Part shown: positions 26,287 to 37,400 of the stretch, piece by piece
Layout of the letters: every line of letters starts with the position of its first letter
Numbering within the stretch: the stretch's first letter is position 1
Source: Gammaproteobacteria bacterium
Lineage (GTDB): Bacteria; Pseudomonadota; Gammaproteobacteria; Pseudomonadales; Halieaceae
Assembly: GCA_030427085.1 (NCBI GenBank)
Contig: JAUHXH010000001.1
Location: 1 to 64,000 of the forward strand
Direction: 5' to 3'
Length of the DNA stretch: 64,000 nucleotides
The notes under the pieces: generated by a model
What the model was told of the DNA's origin: nothing
Database searches by the model: none
Seen by the model: the letters and a program-made list of their open reading frames with translations, nothing else
Program-made: the position numbers and the translations under genes

Positions 26287-28449
26287 ATGAAGAATCGTGT
26301 TTTTAGCTCAGCTGTAGTGTTAGCACCGCTTTTGATCGCTTCACCAGCGGCGCATTCAGCCATGTTGGAGGAGGTTGTAGTGACGGCCCAAAAGAGAGAG
26401 CAAAACTCTCAAGAGGTGGGCATAACGATCAATGCTTTTAGCAGTAAGAAACTGGATGAGCTCGGTGTCGTCAACACCGAAGACCTGGCGAACTACGTGC
26501 CCAATCTCAATGTTAGAAAGACTAAGGGTGAAAACTACCCAACCGTCACCATCCGTGGCGTTGGCCTGATGAGCGGCGACACCAATTACGCCACATCGAC
26601 ATCTTCCACGGCAATACATCTGGACGGTGTGTACTTCGGCTCCCCTACGATGCTCGGATTCCAGCTATTTGATATGGCGCAAGTAGAGGTCCTGAAAGGC
26701 CCTCAGGGGACCCTTTATGGTCGGAACTCCACCGCCGGATCAGTGAATTACATTACCCGGAAACCTGAGGAGGAATTTGGGGGGACCTTCAAGGTTGGTT
26801 ACGACAGTTTTGATGTATTCAGTTCCTGGGGGACCGTAAACAGTGCGGTAACGGATAACACCGCAGTGCGTTTTGCCTACCGCTACGAAAAGGGGGACTC
26901 CTATCAAGAAGATTTAAGCGGAGATGCCTGGGATGGGGCTGAGCGACTATCGACGCGGATGAGTGTGGGCATCGACGCAACGGAGCGATTTCGGGTGGAT
27001 GCTTCTCTCTATACCGGGAACGATCAGTCCGGAATGGGGCGGAATCACGTGCGAGGCATTGACGATGACCCCTGGGTTGCCGACGGAAATGTGTTGGAAA
27101 ATTACGATATCGAGTTCTATGGAGGTCGGCTGAACCTGAACTACGACTTGACCGATAGCCTCGATTTGACCTCGCTGAGTTCATGGAACTATGTTGATGC
27201 GGAGCTTCCCGACGAGGCCGATGGCGCCAGCATTGTTCTCCAGGAAGGGGTCTACAGTGATCGAGTTGTGCAGGTCAGTCAGGAGTTGCGCCTCACTGGC
27301 CAGGGCGATTCAGTAAACTGGACGGCGGGGCTGTATTATTTTGGCGAAGAGGTGAACGCCGAACGGGAAGTCGAATACTTCGAAGAGTTTTACTATCCCG
27401 GAGATTTTCATCCCGGCCTTGTCTACGACAGTGAGCAGCAAACTGACGCCTATGCAGTTTTCGGTCAGGCAGAGTTCGACTTAACCCAGAATCTGAGCCT
27501 GCTGACCGGCGTGCGCTGGAGCAAGGAGGAGAAGAGCTTCGAGGTCACCAATCGATGGAACAACTTCATCGGCGATGTGCTGGGAGATTTTGAAGTTGAT
27601 CCCGATACGGGTTACCGCATCCGCAACCTGAACGCTACGGACGACCACGAGTGGGATGACTTCTCTTACAAACTGGGACTGAATTATCAAGCGACCAATG
27701 ATCTGTTGGTATACGCCTCGGTCAGTAATGGATTTAAGAGTGGCGGTTACCTCGGCTCCATCACCGTCACACCAGAGGCCGTTCACAACCCCGGCGATCC
27801 TGAAGATCTAACGGCCTACGAAGTAGGTCTGAAGTCTATTCTGCTGGATGGCTCTCTTCGCCTGAATGCAGCGGGATTCTATTATGACTACAAGGATATG
27901 CAGGCCGAGTCCATCGTATTTGATGGAATTGTCTCGTATCAAACGCTGGTCAATGTTCAACAGGTTACTATCGATGGCTTTGATTTCGAGGCCACCTATT
28001 TAGTCAATGAGGACCTGGAGATCAGTCTGGGTGTCGGTTACACCAACGGTACGCATGACGAGTTCATTACCGATATCGGCAGCGGCGATGAACAGGATTA
28101 TTCCGGTACCCGTATCCTCAATGCACCGGAGTGGTCGGGTGTCCTGTATGCACAATACAACTTGGGCGAAGCATTCGGAGGCGAGTTTGAATTGGTAGGG
28201 GTGTATTTGAGCAACAGTGATTTTGATTTCAATTTCACTGATCGATCACTCAAATCCGGCTCCTACGATCTGTTCGATGCCCGGATTAATTTCACGCACC
28301 AGGCTACAGGTATTCAGGCCTCACTCTGGGGGAAAAACCTGACAGATGAAGAGGTATTGGTTCACGCCTTTGAACGTGGCGATGGTGAGATCAGCGAGCT
28401 GTATCTTCCCCCAAGGCGCGTGGGCTTGTCTGTGGAGCTCCCGTTCTAG
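26287..28449 (+). CDS. TonB-dependent outer-membrane receptor
   Basis: 720 residues. Signal peptide (about 1-24), then 'LEEVVVTAQKREQ', the TonB-box region, a plug domain (about 45-160, 'VTIRGVG', 'VEVLKGPQGTLYGRNSTAG') and a 22-strand barrel ending in an aromatic 'SVELPF'. This plug style is the class used by marine gammaproteobacteria for siderophores and organic substrates rather than vitamin B12. An HSL-type hydrolase gene follows after 56 bases in the same direction, so the pair may import and cleave the same compound. Confidence 0.93.
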   Translation: MKNRVFSSAVVLAPLLIASPAAHSAMLEEVVVTAQKREQNSQEVGITINAFSSKKLDELGVVNTEDLANYVPNLNVRKTKGENYPTVTIRGVGLMSGDTNYATSTSSTAIHLDGVYFGSPTMLGFQLFDMAQVEVLKGPQGTLYGRNSTAGSVNYITRKPEEEFGGTFKVGYDSFDVFSSWGTVNSAVTDNTAVRFAYRYEKGDSYQEDLSGDAWDGAERLSTRMSVGIDATERFRVDASLYTGNDQSGMGRNHVRGIDDDPWVADGNVLENYDIEFYGGRLNLNYDLTDSLDLTSLSSWNYVDAELPDEADGASIVLQEGVYSDRVVQVSQELRLTGQGDSVNWTAGLYYFGEEVNAEREVEYFEEFYYPGDFHPGLVYDSEQQTDAYAVFGQAEFDLTQNLSLLTGVRWSKEEKSFEVTNRWNNFIGDVLGDFEVDPDTGYRIRNLNATDDHEWDDFSYKLGLNYQATNDLLVYASVSNGFKSGGYLGSITVTPEAVHNPGDPEDLTAYEVGLKSILLDGSLRLNAAGFYYDYKDMQAESIVFDGIVSYQTLVNVQQVTIDGFDFEATYLVNEDLEISLGVGYTNGTHDEFITDIGSGDEQDYSGTRILNAPEWSGVLYAQYNLGEAFGGEFELVGVYLSNSDFDFNFTDRSLKSGSYDLFDARINFTHQATGIQASLWGKNLTDEEVLVHAFERGDGEISELYLPPRRVGLSVELPF

Positions 28450-28505
28450 GCAGGCCGGGATCGGATCGTTTGACGGCACATGTATTCACTGACAATTGAC
28501 AAGCT

Positions 28506-29441
28506 ATGGCTATGAATTTGGACCCGCAACTGTTGCCGTTCATCGAGGCTGTGGAGGCGAATCGTGAGCGCCCTGCACATTTGATGACGCCCGAGGAGCT
28601 ACGGAAACTCTCCACAGCGAAACGGGCGCAATCAAGCTACCCTCCTAGCATGAGCGTTACCGACCACCGTGTTCCCGCGGGCGACGGTAACTTGAAAGTA
28701 AGGGTATACCGTCCCGGTCAGCCGGGTGTGCAGCCCTGCCTGCTGTTCATCCACGGTGGCGGATGGGTGACAGGGAATATCGACACTCATGACCAGATAT
28801 GCGCCGACCTGGCTGTGGGGGCGGGATGCACCGTGGTCGCCCTGGAATATTCGCTGGCTCCCGAGCATCCCTACCCACAGGCACTAAATGAGTGTATCGA
28901 GGTACTGGGTTGGCTACGGGCTAATGCATTGGCGCTCAACGTCGATTGCAATCGAATGGCAATTGGGGGGGATAGTGCCGGCGGCAACTTGACTGCGGCA
29001 CTGACTTTACGTCTTCGTGATGAGGAGGAGAGCTTTCAGCCGGTACTTCAGTTACTCCTCTATCCCGTCCTAGACGATAATGTAGACCGGGAATCTTATA
29101 TCAGAAATGCCGCTGCTCCCTTTCTGGATCGCGATATTATGATTTACTGTCTCGGTCACTATCTCGAAAACGGAAAACACAGTAACGACCCATACGCGTT
29201 ACCGTTGAAAGCCACCGATCTCACAAACCTGCCTGACGCCTTTGTTGTAACTTGTGGCCATGATCCGCTGATGGACGAAGGAGACGAGTACGCGATGCGC
29301 TTGATACAATCCGGGGTCAACTGTGAGTACCGTCACAATCCATCTTTGATTCACGGATTTTTGCGCTGCACCGATATCAGTTCCGAGTCAGAGCGAGAAT
29401 ACAATGCAATCTGCCAGGCACTGAAACGCGCTTTTGCCTGA
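28506..29441 (+). CDS. HSL-family (bHSL) alpha/beta hydrolase, esterase-like
   Basis: 311 residues, cytoplasmic. The HSL-family HGGGW oxyanion motif (83-87), nucleophile 'GDSAGGN' (Ser157), Asp in 'CGHDPLMDEG' and His in 'LIHGF' complete the triad. These enzymes cleave short-chain or aryl esters, and a few act on amides. It sits 56 bases after the TonB receptor gene and is convergent with the IclR pair. Confidence 0.88.
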   Translation: MAMNLDPQLLPFIEAVEANRERPAHLMTPEELRKLSTAKRAQSSYPPSMSVTDHRVPAGDGNLKVRVYRPGQPGVQPCLLFIHGGGWVTGNIDTHDQICADLAVGAGCTVVALEYSLAPEHPYPQALNECIEVLGWLRANALALNVDCNRMAIGGDSAGGNLTAALTLRLRDEEESFQPVLQLLLYPVLDDNVDRESYIRNAAAPFLDRDIMIYCLGHYLENGKHSNDPYALPLKATDLTNLPDAFVVTCGHDPLMDEGDEYAMRLIQSGVNCEYRHNPSLIHGFLRCTDISSESEREYNAICQALKRAFA

Positions 29442-29454
29442 GACTCAATCCCTT

Positions 29455-30261
29455 TTAGTCGTTGAAGAGAACGGTCTCAGGATCTATGTGTGCGAACGGA
29501 TTACTGAAGAAACTGGCATTTTCCTGCACTGTGGCACTCAATTCCTTAACTATGCCAATGCAGTGCTTCAGTTTTTCGGAACGGGGGGCCGATACATCGG
29601 GCTCGACGCCCTCTATCGTCACCGAGGCTATTGCCTCGGTGCCATCACCCACAATCGGGATGGCGATGCGCTTGAGATCGCCAACGCCCGCGTCTTCCTT
29701 GGCGTAGCCGTTTCGTTTCTGTCTTTTAAGTTGTTTGAGGAATTCCGTATCCTGCCAGCCAGATGGCATGGGAATCTTTTGCGAGCGAACGAAGTCAAAG
29801 TAGTCCTTTATCTCCCGGGTGGGAAGATGGGCCGCTATCACTTGTGAAGCGCAACCCTCGTGCAGTAAATGTCTTTCCGTCAGCCAGCGTGCATCAAAAC
29901 TCTCCTGGGGAGGTTCAATAATGGCGATACAAACGGAGTACCAGCCGATACGGACGTTGAGGGTAGTGGTTTTGTCGGTGGCGGTAGTGATTTGTCGAAG
30001 GTAAGGCATACTCGCGGCGCGTATGGTATAGCGCTCACAAAATGCGCGAGCCAACTGCGCGGTCATTTTACCCGGTACAAATTTGGAAGAGTTATCCAGT
30101 TTGCTGATATAGCCCGTTGTTTCAAGCGCTATCATGGAACGATGGGCGGTACTTGCTGGTACCTCAGCACGCCTGGCAATTTCGGCAACCCCCAAGGCTT
30201 CCCGGGCAGAACAGATAATTCGCAGGATACTGAAGGTCTGTTTGGTCGATTTGTTGGCCAT
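29455..30261 (-). CDS. IclR-family transcriptional regulator 1
   Basis: 268 residues. Winged helix at about 5-65 ('QTFSILRIICSAREALGVAE', 'VPASTAHRSMIALETTGYI'), then the GAF-like effector domain to about 250. Starts 15 bases after the stop of a second IclR gene, so both are probably in one transcript. IclR proteins commonly control aromatic, acetate or sugar-acid catabolic operons. It is a candidate for binding the island's dyad. Confidence 0.85.
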   Translation of the reverse strand: MANKSTKQTFSILRIICSAREALGVAEIARRAEVPASTAHRSMIALETTGYISKLDNSSKFVPGKMTAQLARAFCERYTIRAASMPYLRQITTATDKTTTLNVRIGWYSVCIAIIEPPQESFDARWLTERHLLHEGCASQVIAAHLPTREIKDYFDFVRSQKIPMPSGWQDTEFLKQLKRQKRNGYAKEDAGVGDLKRIAIPIVGDGTEAIASVTIEGVEPDVSAPRSEKLKHCIGIVKELSATVQENASFFSNPFAHIDPETVLFND

Positions 30262-30276
30262 TATAAATCGCTAAGT

Positions 30277-31092
30277 CTAGACGTGACTGAAGATGGGGCT
30301 GGCGTGGTAGAAGCGAGTGACGCTGTTGAGCTCATCGGCGATTTTTTTCAATTGCGGAATCAGCAACATGAATTTTTCATGGCTAATAACCTCAATAGGC
30401 CCCACCACAGTGATGGCTCCGTGAGGGCGTTGTTCAATGTCGAGCACAGGAAACGCCACCCCGTTTACGCCCAGAAAGTGGTCCTGGTAACCGAGGGCAT
30501 AGCCGCTGTCACGAACCAGTTTGATGTCGTCCCAGAGCTTCTCGGGGTCAGTGATGGTGTTCTCTGTATAAGCTTCAAGAGGTTGGTGCTGCTGGATGTA
30601 ACTATCGATCTCCTCGTCCTTAAGAAAGGAGAGTATCGCACGCGAACCGGGGCTAACATGTAGGGGTACCGATATGCCGCGTACCACGCGTGCGAGCACC
30701 TTGCCACGACGGCTTTCAATACCATCGATTGTGATATGGCTGAACCCTACTGGGATCTGTAAGGCCACCGTCAAACCTGAAACGGCATGCATCTTCTGCA
30801 TGAACTCCCGGCAGAGTGTTTGTATATCGGGGTCATCAAAGTCCGGGTTCAATAGCTCCAGCATACGAAAGCCCAAAATATAGCGACTACCCGAGGCGTC
30901 CCGAACCAAAAACCCTTCTTCCACCAGAGTTTTCAGGGCTCGAAATGCCATGTTCTTCGAAATATCGAGCTTTCTGCTGATGTCCGCCACACCAAACTCG
31001 GCATTGTGCTGCGCAAACACTGAAAGCACTTTCAGGACGTTGACGCTTGATTTGTTAACGTGGGACGGGTTGAGTGTACTGCCAGAAGTCAT
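30277..31092 (-). CDS. IclR-family transcriptional regulator 2
   Basis: 271 residues from the ATG at 31092. A longer in-frame start at 31197 would run back into the phosphotransferase gene and adds nothing family-like. HTH at about 10-75 ('SSVNVLKVLSVFAQHNAEFG', 'LDISKNMAFRALKTLVEEG'), effector domain about 85-255 with 'SPGSRAILSFL'. A weak copy of the island dyad lies 10-46 bases upstream of its start, consistent with autoregulation. Tandem with regulator 1. Confidence 0.85.
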   Translation of the reverse strand: MTSGSTLNPSHVNKSSVNVLKVLSVFAQHNAEFGVADISRKLDISKNMAFRALKTLVEEGFLVRDASGSRYILGFRMLELLNPDFDDPDIQTLCREFMQKMHAVSGLTVALQIPVGFSHITIDGIESRRGKVLARVVRGISVPLHVSPGSRAILSFLKDEEIDSYIQQHQPLEAYTENTITDPEKLWDDIKLVRDSGYALGYQDHFLGVNGVAFPVLDIEQRPHGAITVVGPIEVISHEKFMLLIPQLKKIADELNSVTRFYHASPIFSHV

Positions 31093-31101
31093 TTCGTTAC
31101 G

Positions 31102-31138
31102 ATCAGCAAGAAGATAATGCTTCCAGTATATAGAACAT
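31102..31138. promoter_or_regulatory. Island dyad, copy A (weak), before IclR regulator 2
   Basis: The right half (31120-31138), ending TATATAGAACAT, matches the other copies closely. The left arm reads CAGCA where the consensus is CTRYA. It lies between the phosphotransferase stop and the start of IclR regulator 2. Confidence 0.5.
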
Positions 31139-31160
31139 AAAAGTGCGAGAAAACCGGAAT

Positions 31161-32189
31161 TTACTCCAGTACTTCCAGCGCTGTCAGGGCGATGCACTCG
31201 ACGGCTGATTCAAAGCGCTTGGTGTGCTGATTGGCCGAATCACTCTCCAGCCCGCGGCGATAAATTCCCTGGCAGATTGCGATCAATCGGAAGAAGCTCA
31301 CGCCCAGGTAGAAGTTCCAGTTCGGTAGACATTCCACACCGATTCCTCGACAGTAGCGTTCCACGTATTCTTCTTCGGTCGGTATTCCAAGTCCTCCGCG
31401 ATTGATTCCCCCCAGTCCCCGTAGTTCTTCTCGCTCCACGGGAAGCCGCCACTGCATACACTGGTAAGCGATATCTGCATAGGGATGGCCCAAGGTGGAC
31501 AGCTCCCAGTCCAGAATCCCAAGAGCAGCAGAGCGTGTCCGACTGAAGATCAGGTTGTCCAGGCGAAAATCACCGTGAACGAGTTTGGGCTCATATGCCT
31601 CCCCGGGCTGCTGGCAGGCAAGCCAGGCTACAACTGCCTCCACCGCCGGAATAGACCGCGTCTCAGACGCCCTGTACTGTTTGGTCCAGCGAGCTATCTG
31701 TCGTCCGAAGTAATCACTGGCATTTGCAGCATTGCCATAGTCGGCCAGACCTGCACTCACTACGTCCAGGTTGTGAAGCCTGATGAGGAGATCATTCATC
31801 TCCGTGTAAATGGTATGGCGCTCGGAACTAGTTAATTCAGGCAGTTGCGGCGACCAGAAAACGCGTCCATCGAGGTATTCCATCACATAAAAGATGGAAC
31901 CAATGATGCTTTCATCTTCACACAGGTGTAATACCTTCGGAACCGGGAGGTCGGCGCCTGCCAGTGCTTTTAACACTCGGAACTCCCGGTCCACGGCGTG
32001 GGCGGACTTCAGTAGACTGCCCGCCGGCTTTCGTCGAAGCACGTAGGTTCCGGTGTCAGCGGTCAAGCGGTAGGTGGGGTTCGAGTTCCCACCGGTCAAG
32101 CTAGCGATATCTCGTAATTGTCTAAAGCCAGAGACCCTCGCCTCGAGGTAATCATTCAGTCGCTCGGTATCAATTTTAGGGCGCATCAT
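31161..32189 (-). CDS. Phosphotransferase-family protein (APH fold, ACAD-associated)
   Basis: 342 residues with an aminoglycoside-phosphotransferase-type kinase fold: '[20 protein letters not shown]' nucleotide-binding start, 'VMEYLDGRV', catalytic 'HGDFRLDNL' (about 213-221) and metal '[13 protein letters not shown]'. This subgroup travels with acyl-CoA dehydrogenases in bacteria and is fused to one in animal ACAD10/11, where it takes part in degradation of 4-hydroxy fatty acids by phosphorylation. It overlaps the upstream dehydrogenase gene by 4 bases (ATGA). A hydroxyacyl-CoA kinase role is an inference from that family. Confidence 0.82.
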   Translation of the reverse strand: MMRPKIDTERLNDYLEARVSGFRQLRDIASLTGGNSNPTYRLTADTGTYVLRRKPAGSLLKSAHAVDREFRVLKALAGADLPVPKVLHLCEDESIIGSIFYVMEYLDGRVFWSPQLPELTSSERHTIYTEMNDLLIRLHNLDVVSAGLADYGNAANASDYFGRQIARWTKQYRASETRSIPAVEAVVAWLACQQPGEAYEPKLVHGDFRLDNLIFSRTRSAALGILDWELSTLGHPYADIAYQCMQWRLPVEREELRGLGGINRGGLGIPTEEEYVERYCRGIGVECLPNWNFYLGVSFFRLIAICQGIYRRGLESDSANQHTKRFESAVECIALTALEVLE

Positions 32190-33403
32190 GAACTGTATTC
32201 GCCAATGAGCTGCTTACCCAAGGCCATCATGTGAACCTGATCCGGGCCATCAGCAAAGCGTGTTTGTCTGGCATAGTTAAATGCCTCGGCCAGGAAGAAG
32301 TCCTCGGTGAGTCCGGCACAGCCGTGCGCCTGAATTGCGCGGTCAATCACCTGGAACGCCATACTCGGTGCAACAATTTTAATCGCTGCGATCATGTCCT
32401 TGGCAATCTTGTTCCCGTGCCGATCCATTTTGTCAGCCGCCATGAGTGTTAGCAGGCGTGCTTGCTGAATATCACAGTACGATTGGCTAACCCATTCTCG
32501 AACCGTCTGATTTTTGCTGAGCTCCCGGCCAAATGTGACCCGTTGAGAGACCCTGCTGCACATTGCTTCCAGCGCTCGTTGCGCCAGTCCAATCAAACGC
32601 ATGCAGTGATGAATGCGCCCTGGCCCGAGCCGCCCCTGCGCGACTTCAAATCCACGACCCTCACCCAAAAGGATGTTTGTGGCCGGAACTCGTACATTGT
32701 CAAACAGGATCTCGGGCTCGCCGATGGGGTACTCCTTGTACCCCAGTGTGGTCAAGGAACGGAGGATCTGGACCCCCGGGGTGTCTTTGGGCACCAATAT
32801 CATGGACTGCTGCTTGTGCCGATCAGGGTTTTGAGGGTCTGTCTTGCCCATCAGAATCAACAATTTGCAGGATTCCCTCATGGCGCCCGTCGCAAACCAT
32901 TTGCGGCCATTGATCACATACTCATCCCCATCCCTTTGAATGGAACACTCGATGTTGGTGGCATCAGAAGAGGCAACACGCGGCTCCGTCATGGCAAAGG
33001 CTGAGCGGATTTCGCCGTTCAACAGTGGCTCCAACCAGGCCTTTTTCTGCGCTTCAGTGCCATATTTGATGAGTGTTTCCATATTGCCCGTATCAGGCGC
33101 GTGGCAATTGAATATTTCCGGTGCCCACAGTACACGCCCCATAATTTCCGCAAGGGGCGCGTACTCCAGGTTAGTCAGACCTGCACCGTACCGGGACTCA
33201 TGTGCGGGCAGAAACAAGTTCCACAAGCCCTGTTGCCTGGCCTTTGCCTTCAGCTCCTCCATCAGGGGTGCCGTACACCAGGGTTTATCGGTGGTTTCAA
33301 AGTACTCTTTATAAGCTGTTTCCAGAGGATAAACTTCGCTTTCCATGAAGTTTTCCAGCTTGGTGACAAGCTGCTTAATGTGATCTGGATATTCAAAGTT
33401 CAC
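32186..33403 (-). CDS. Acyl-CoA dehydrogenase, ACAD11-like
   Basis: 405 residues, FAD-dependent. GTG start at 33403 behind AGGAGA. It has '[16 protein letters not shown]' (substrate/FAD contact), 'GRKWFATGA', and '[13 protein letters not shown]' near the C-terminus. The usual catalytic Glu region reads '[11 protein letters not shown]', as in the ACAD10/11-type subgroup. Middle gene of SDR-ACAD-phosphotransferase. The pairing with an APH-like kinase supports a role in hydroxylated acyl-CoA turnover. Confidence 0.88.
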   Translation of the reverse strand: MNFEYPDHIKQLVTKLENFMESEVYPLETAYKEYFETTDKPWCTAPLMEELKAKARQQGLWNLFLPAHESRYGAGLTNLEYAPLAEIMGRVLWAPEIFNCHAPDTGNMETLIKYGTEAQKKAWLEPLLNGEIRSAFAMTEPRVASSDATNIECSIQRDGDEYVINGRKWFATGAMRESCKLLILMGKTDPQNPDRHKQQSMILVPKDTPGVQILRSLTTLGYKEYPIGEPEILFDNVRVPATNILLGEGRGFEVAQGRLGPGRIHHCMRLIGLAQRALEAMCSRVSQRVTFGRELSKNQTVREWVSQSYCDIQQARLLTLMAADKMDRHGNKIAKDMIAAIKIVAPSMAFQVIDRAIQAHGCAGLTEDFFLAEAFNYARQTRFADGPDQVHMMALGKQLIGEYSS

Positions 33404-33416
33404 GGTTTTAACTCTC

Positions 33417-34196
33417 CTATAAGCCCATCATGCCGCCGTCAATGACCAGCGTTTGGCCAGTCATATAGCTACCCGCAGCCGAAGCAAGGAAGACAGCTGC
33501 ACCGGCGATTTCCTCCGGCGTGCCAATCCGGCGCAGCGCAATGGTGTCCGCCGTTGCCCGCAAGGCATCTTCGTTCTCCCACAAAGCCTTTGAGAAATCG
33601 GTCTTGATGAGACCGGGAGCGATCGCATTTGCACGAATATTGTGCGGTCCATACTCAATCGCGATGTTCCGCGCCAGTTGCATATCAGCCGCTTTGGAGA
33701 GGCTATAGGTGCCGAGGGTTGAATGGCCATATAGACCACCGATCGATGACATCATGATGATCACACCCTCATTTCGCTTCACCATTTGTGGCAGCACAAG
33801 CTGGCACAACCAGTGATTGGATTTGATATTGCAATCCAGGACTTTCTCGAAAGCGGAGTCAGATATTTCCGCCATGGGGCCGTAATAGGGATTCACGGCA
33901 GCGTTACACACAAGTACGTCGATTTCGCCGACCCGCTCATTGGTTTGCGCCACCAGGTCTTCCAGCTGATCCTTGAAGCCAATGTGCCCCGGAATCGCGG
34001 TAACACTGCCACCATTTGAGCCGGAGACCTGAGCGGCAATCTCGGCCGCAGCCCTGTCACAAGCTTCTGCCTTCCTACTGGAGATCACCACGTTGGCACC
34101 CTGCAGCGCCATTTGAAGAGCTATTTGCTTACCGATCCCCCGGGATGAACCGGTAACCAACACGGTCTTCCCGCTTAAGTCGAACAAGTTGTCCAT
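33417..34196 (-). CDS. Short-chain dehydrogenase/reductase
   Basis: 259 residues from ATG 34196, preceded by GGTGGA at good spacing; a second ATG at 34211 is less well placed. Classical SDR: 'VTGSSRGIG' cofactor motif (about 13-21), 'VCNAAVNP', Ser in 'MMSSIGGL' and 'YSLSK' Tyr/Lys. The C-terminus '[15 protein letters not shown]' is complete. First gene of the operon with the ACAD and phosphotransferase. Probably oxidises or reduces a hydroxyacyl intermediate. Confidence 0.88.
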   Translation of the reverse strand: MDNLFDLSGKTVLVTGSSRGIGKQIALQMALQGANVVISSRKAEACDRAAAEIAAQVSGSNGGSVTAIPGHIGFKDQLEDLVAQTNERVGEIDVLVCNAAVNPYYGPMAEISDSAFEKVLDCNIKSNHWLCQLVLPQMVKRNEGVIIMMSSIGGLYGHSTLGTYSLSKAADMQLARNIAIEYGPHNIRANAIAPGLIKTDFSKALWENEDALRATADTIALRRIGTPEEIAGAAVFLASAAGSYMTGQTLVIDGGMMGL

Positions 34197-34293
34197 TAGA
34201 GCATCCACCATACGTGTTTGAAGAATTCACTGTTCGTGTCCACCGAGCATTGATAAGCCAGCGGTGATCTGTCATTTACAGGTGATGCGACTG

Positions 34294-34330
34294 TACTGTA
34301 ATATAAAAAAACTGTCAATATATAGATCAT
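34294..34330. promoter_or_regulatory. Island dyad, copy B, between SDR and oxidoreductase operons
   Basis: 37 bases with arms CTGTA (34296-34300) and TATAG (34321-34325), 20 bases apart. Identical to copy E at 28 of 37 positions and to copy C (read in reverse) at 27 of 37. It is 98 bases from the SDR start and 79 bases from the oxidoreductase start, so it can serve both. Confidence 0.75.
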
Positions 34331-34409
34331 CGTGCTAGATTTGATGTTGCCCGCCCATGACGAAGGCCAGGCGCAGTGAAATAGCAATCAGCAAGAATCA
34401 AGGACAACC

Positions 34410-37400
34410 ATGAAAAGCCCTAAACAGATAGACCTCAGCGATAAGTACTGTCAGACAGAGGGCAGGGTTTACATTACCGGTGTACAAGCGATAGCCCGGC
34501 TGCCGCTCGACCAATACCGAAAGGACCAGAAACGAGGGCTGAACACCGCGGGGTTTATATCGGGATACCGGGGGTCGCCGTTGGGCGGCCTGGACATGGC
34601 AATATGGGATATGCAAAAACTGTTTGACGCGTACCCAATCGTCTTCCAGCCTGGCGTCAACGAGGAGGCGGCTGCCACCGCGGTTTGGGGTACGCAGCAG
34701 CTTGAAATGGTGCCAGAACCTGAGTACGAGGGCGTGTTCTCCCTCTGGTACGGCAAGGGACCCGGTATTGATCGCGCCGGAGATGCGATAAAGCATGGCA
34801 ATATCGCCGGCTCTGCGAAGCACGGCGGTGTCCTATTGGTATTTGGTGATGACCACCCCGGGAAATCCTCATCCGTCGCCCATCACAGCGAACATGAGGT
34901 TGCCGCCCTGACAGTTCCGATACTCTACCCGTCTAACGTCCAGGAGATAATGGAGTATGGTCTGTACGGCTGGGAACTATCGCGCTTCTCAGGATGTTGG
35001 GCCGGTTTGAAAATTGTGAACGAAACTGCTGAACAGACAGCTATTGTCGACGTCAGCCGCACAGACCGGAACTTGAGCATCCCATCAACCCCATTCGATC
35101 CAAGCATCAACTTCACTCCGGCCGGATACAACGTCTCATACGATGATATGCGTGTACATCGCAGGCGCATTCCTCGGGTGTACCAGTTTGCGAAGGAAAA
35201 TCAGCTTGACCAGCTTGTGTTTGGTGACAGCACGGCGAAGCTAGGCATCATAACTGCAGGGAAAGCCTATCGAGACGTTTTGCAGGCACTGACCAAACTC
35301 GGTATCGATGGCGACAGCGCGAAAGAGCTGGGAATCGCTGTCTACAAAATCGCTATGATCTACCCTATCGAGCCGGACGGACTGAGGGAATTTGCAAAAG
35401 GTAAACAGGAACTTCTCGTCGTAGAGGAAAAGAAGGCTTTCATGGAGCCTCAGGTGGCCTCCATACTCTTCAACGAAGCTCAACAACCGCTATTGAGTGG
35501 TAAGCATTCCCCGACTGGAGAAGTGCTATTTCATTCGGATAATCCACTTTCCCCGGAAGAGATCGCGCAAGCAATCTATGTGCGCGCTTCCAAGCTCGGA
35601 ATTGCTTCGCGGAAAATGCAGGAGAACCTCGACCACCTGGTGGCGCTCAGCCAGGGTAAAACAACCGCAGACGATCCTTCATTGAAGCGCTTGTCGTACT
35701 TTTGCGCCGGCTGCCCGCACAACACATCTACAAAAGTAGCGCAGGAGAGTGTCAGCTTTTCGGGTATCGGCTGTCACGGAATGGCACTATGGATGGATCG
35801 CAATACCCTTCCTGCTACGCACATGGGAGGCGAGGGAATGAACTGGGCCGGCATGGCCCCTTTTACGCGCACCAAACATATTTTCCAGAATATCGGTGAC
35901 GGGACGTACTACCATTCCGGTCTGCTAGCCATTCGCGGTGCCATTAGTTCTGGTTGCAACATCACGTATAAGATCCTGTTCAATGATGCAACTGCTATGA
36001 CCGGAGGGCAGCCGGTAGAAGGTGGTTTGAGTGTCAGCCAAATAGCGCAGGAGCTGGTCGCGGAAGGCGTTAGAAAAGTCGCTGTCGTAGCCCACGAGCC
36101 AGAAAAGTACCCTAAAAACCTGGACCTCGGTAAAGGGGTAAAGTTACACCACCGTGATGAGTTGCAATCGGTTGAGCGCGACCTTCAAGGAATCTCCGGC
36201 GTTACTGCCATTATCTACGATCAGGTTTGTGCAGCTGAATTACGCCGTCGTCGTAAACGTAAACTCATAGAAGAACCGAACAAACGTGTCTTTATCAATC
36301 CGGCTGTGTGTGAGGGATGTGGTGATTGCTCAGTTCAAGCAAACTGCGTGGCAATCCTGCCACTGGAAACAAGCTGGGGGAGAAAGCGGGCCATAGATCA
36401 GTCCAGCTGCAATAAGGACTTTAGTTGCCTGAAAGGCTTTTGCCCCGCGATGGTGACGTTGGAGGGTGCAGAGATTGCGAAAGACGAGCCAGAGCAGCTG
36501 CTGCTGAACGAGACAGGCAGCCTGCCCGAACCGGTAATTCCGCGTTCAGCCAATATCATCATAACCGGCATCGGCGGAACAGGGGTGATCACCGCCGGTG
36601 CGGTACTGGCGATGGCGGCTCACCTCGAAGGAAAAGGGGCGTCAGCATTTGACATGACGGGACTTGCCCAGAAGGGCGGAGCAGTGTTCAGTCATATGCG
36701 GATCACTGAAAACAGCGAGGTTGAGCTATCCCCTAAGGTCGGTCTGGGTGAGGCTGACCTGATTCTGGGCTGTGACCAGGTAGCAGCAACGGACAGAGAA
36801 GTAATGCGGTCTATCAACCCGGAAACTACGCAGGCGGTTATTAACGGCAATATGGTTCCCACAGCGGACTTTCAGACCAATCCGGAGCTCGACTTCCAGA
36901 ATGCGGGCATAACAGACGTCTTGCGCGCAGCGGTAGGTGACGGGCTATTGCATGTGGTTGATGCGACACGTCATGCAACTCGCTATCTCGGTAACTCCAT
37001 TGGATCCAACGTACTGCTAATGGGCTACGCATACCAAAAGGGGTTGCTTCCTGTATCAGCCGAATCAATCGATAAAGCCTTCGAACTAAATGGCGTCTCT
37101 ATTGATGCCAATCGACGCGCCTTTCATCTGGGGCGCTACATAGCCAGCGAGGACGGATCAATTCAGCCCGCAGAAGCGTCAGTGGATGGAGAAGAGTCAC
37201 TGGATAATTTGATTGCAGAACGATCTGAATATCTGGCGCAGTACCAAAGTGAATCCTATGCGGCGCAGTTCACATCGTTTGTGAGTAACGTCAGAAAGTG
37301 CGAAGCGCAGGTTTCACCAGGGCATGAAACGTTGACCTTTGCCGTGGTGAGGGGCTTGTCCAAACTGATGGCGTACAAGGACGAGTACGAAGTAGCGCGG

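Noticed and set aside
29869-30663. 264-codon open frame opposite the IclR genes
   Set aside because: It spans two real regulator genes in antisense and has no family features.
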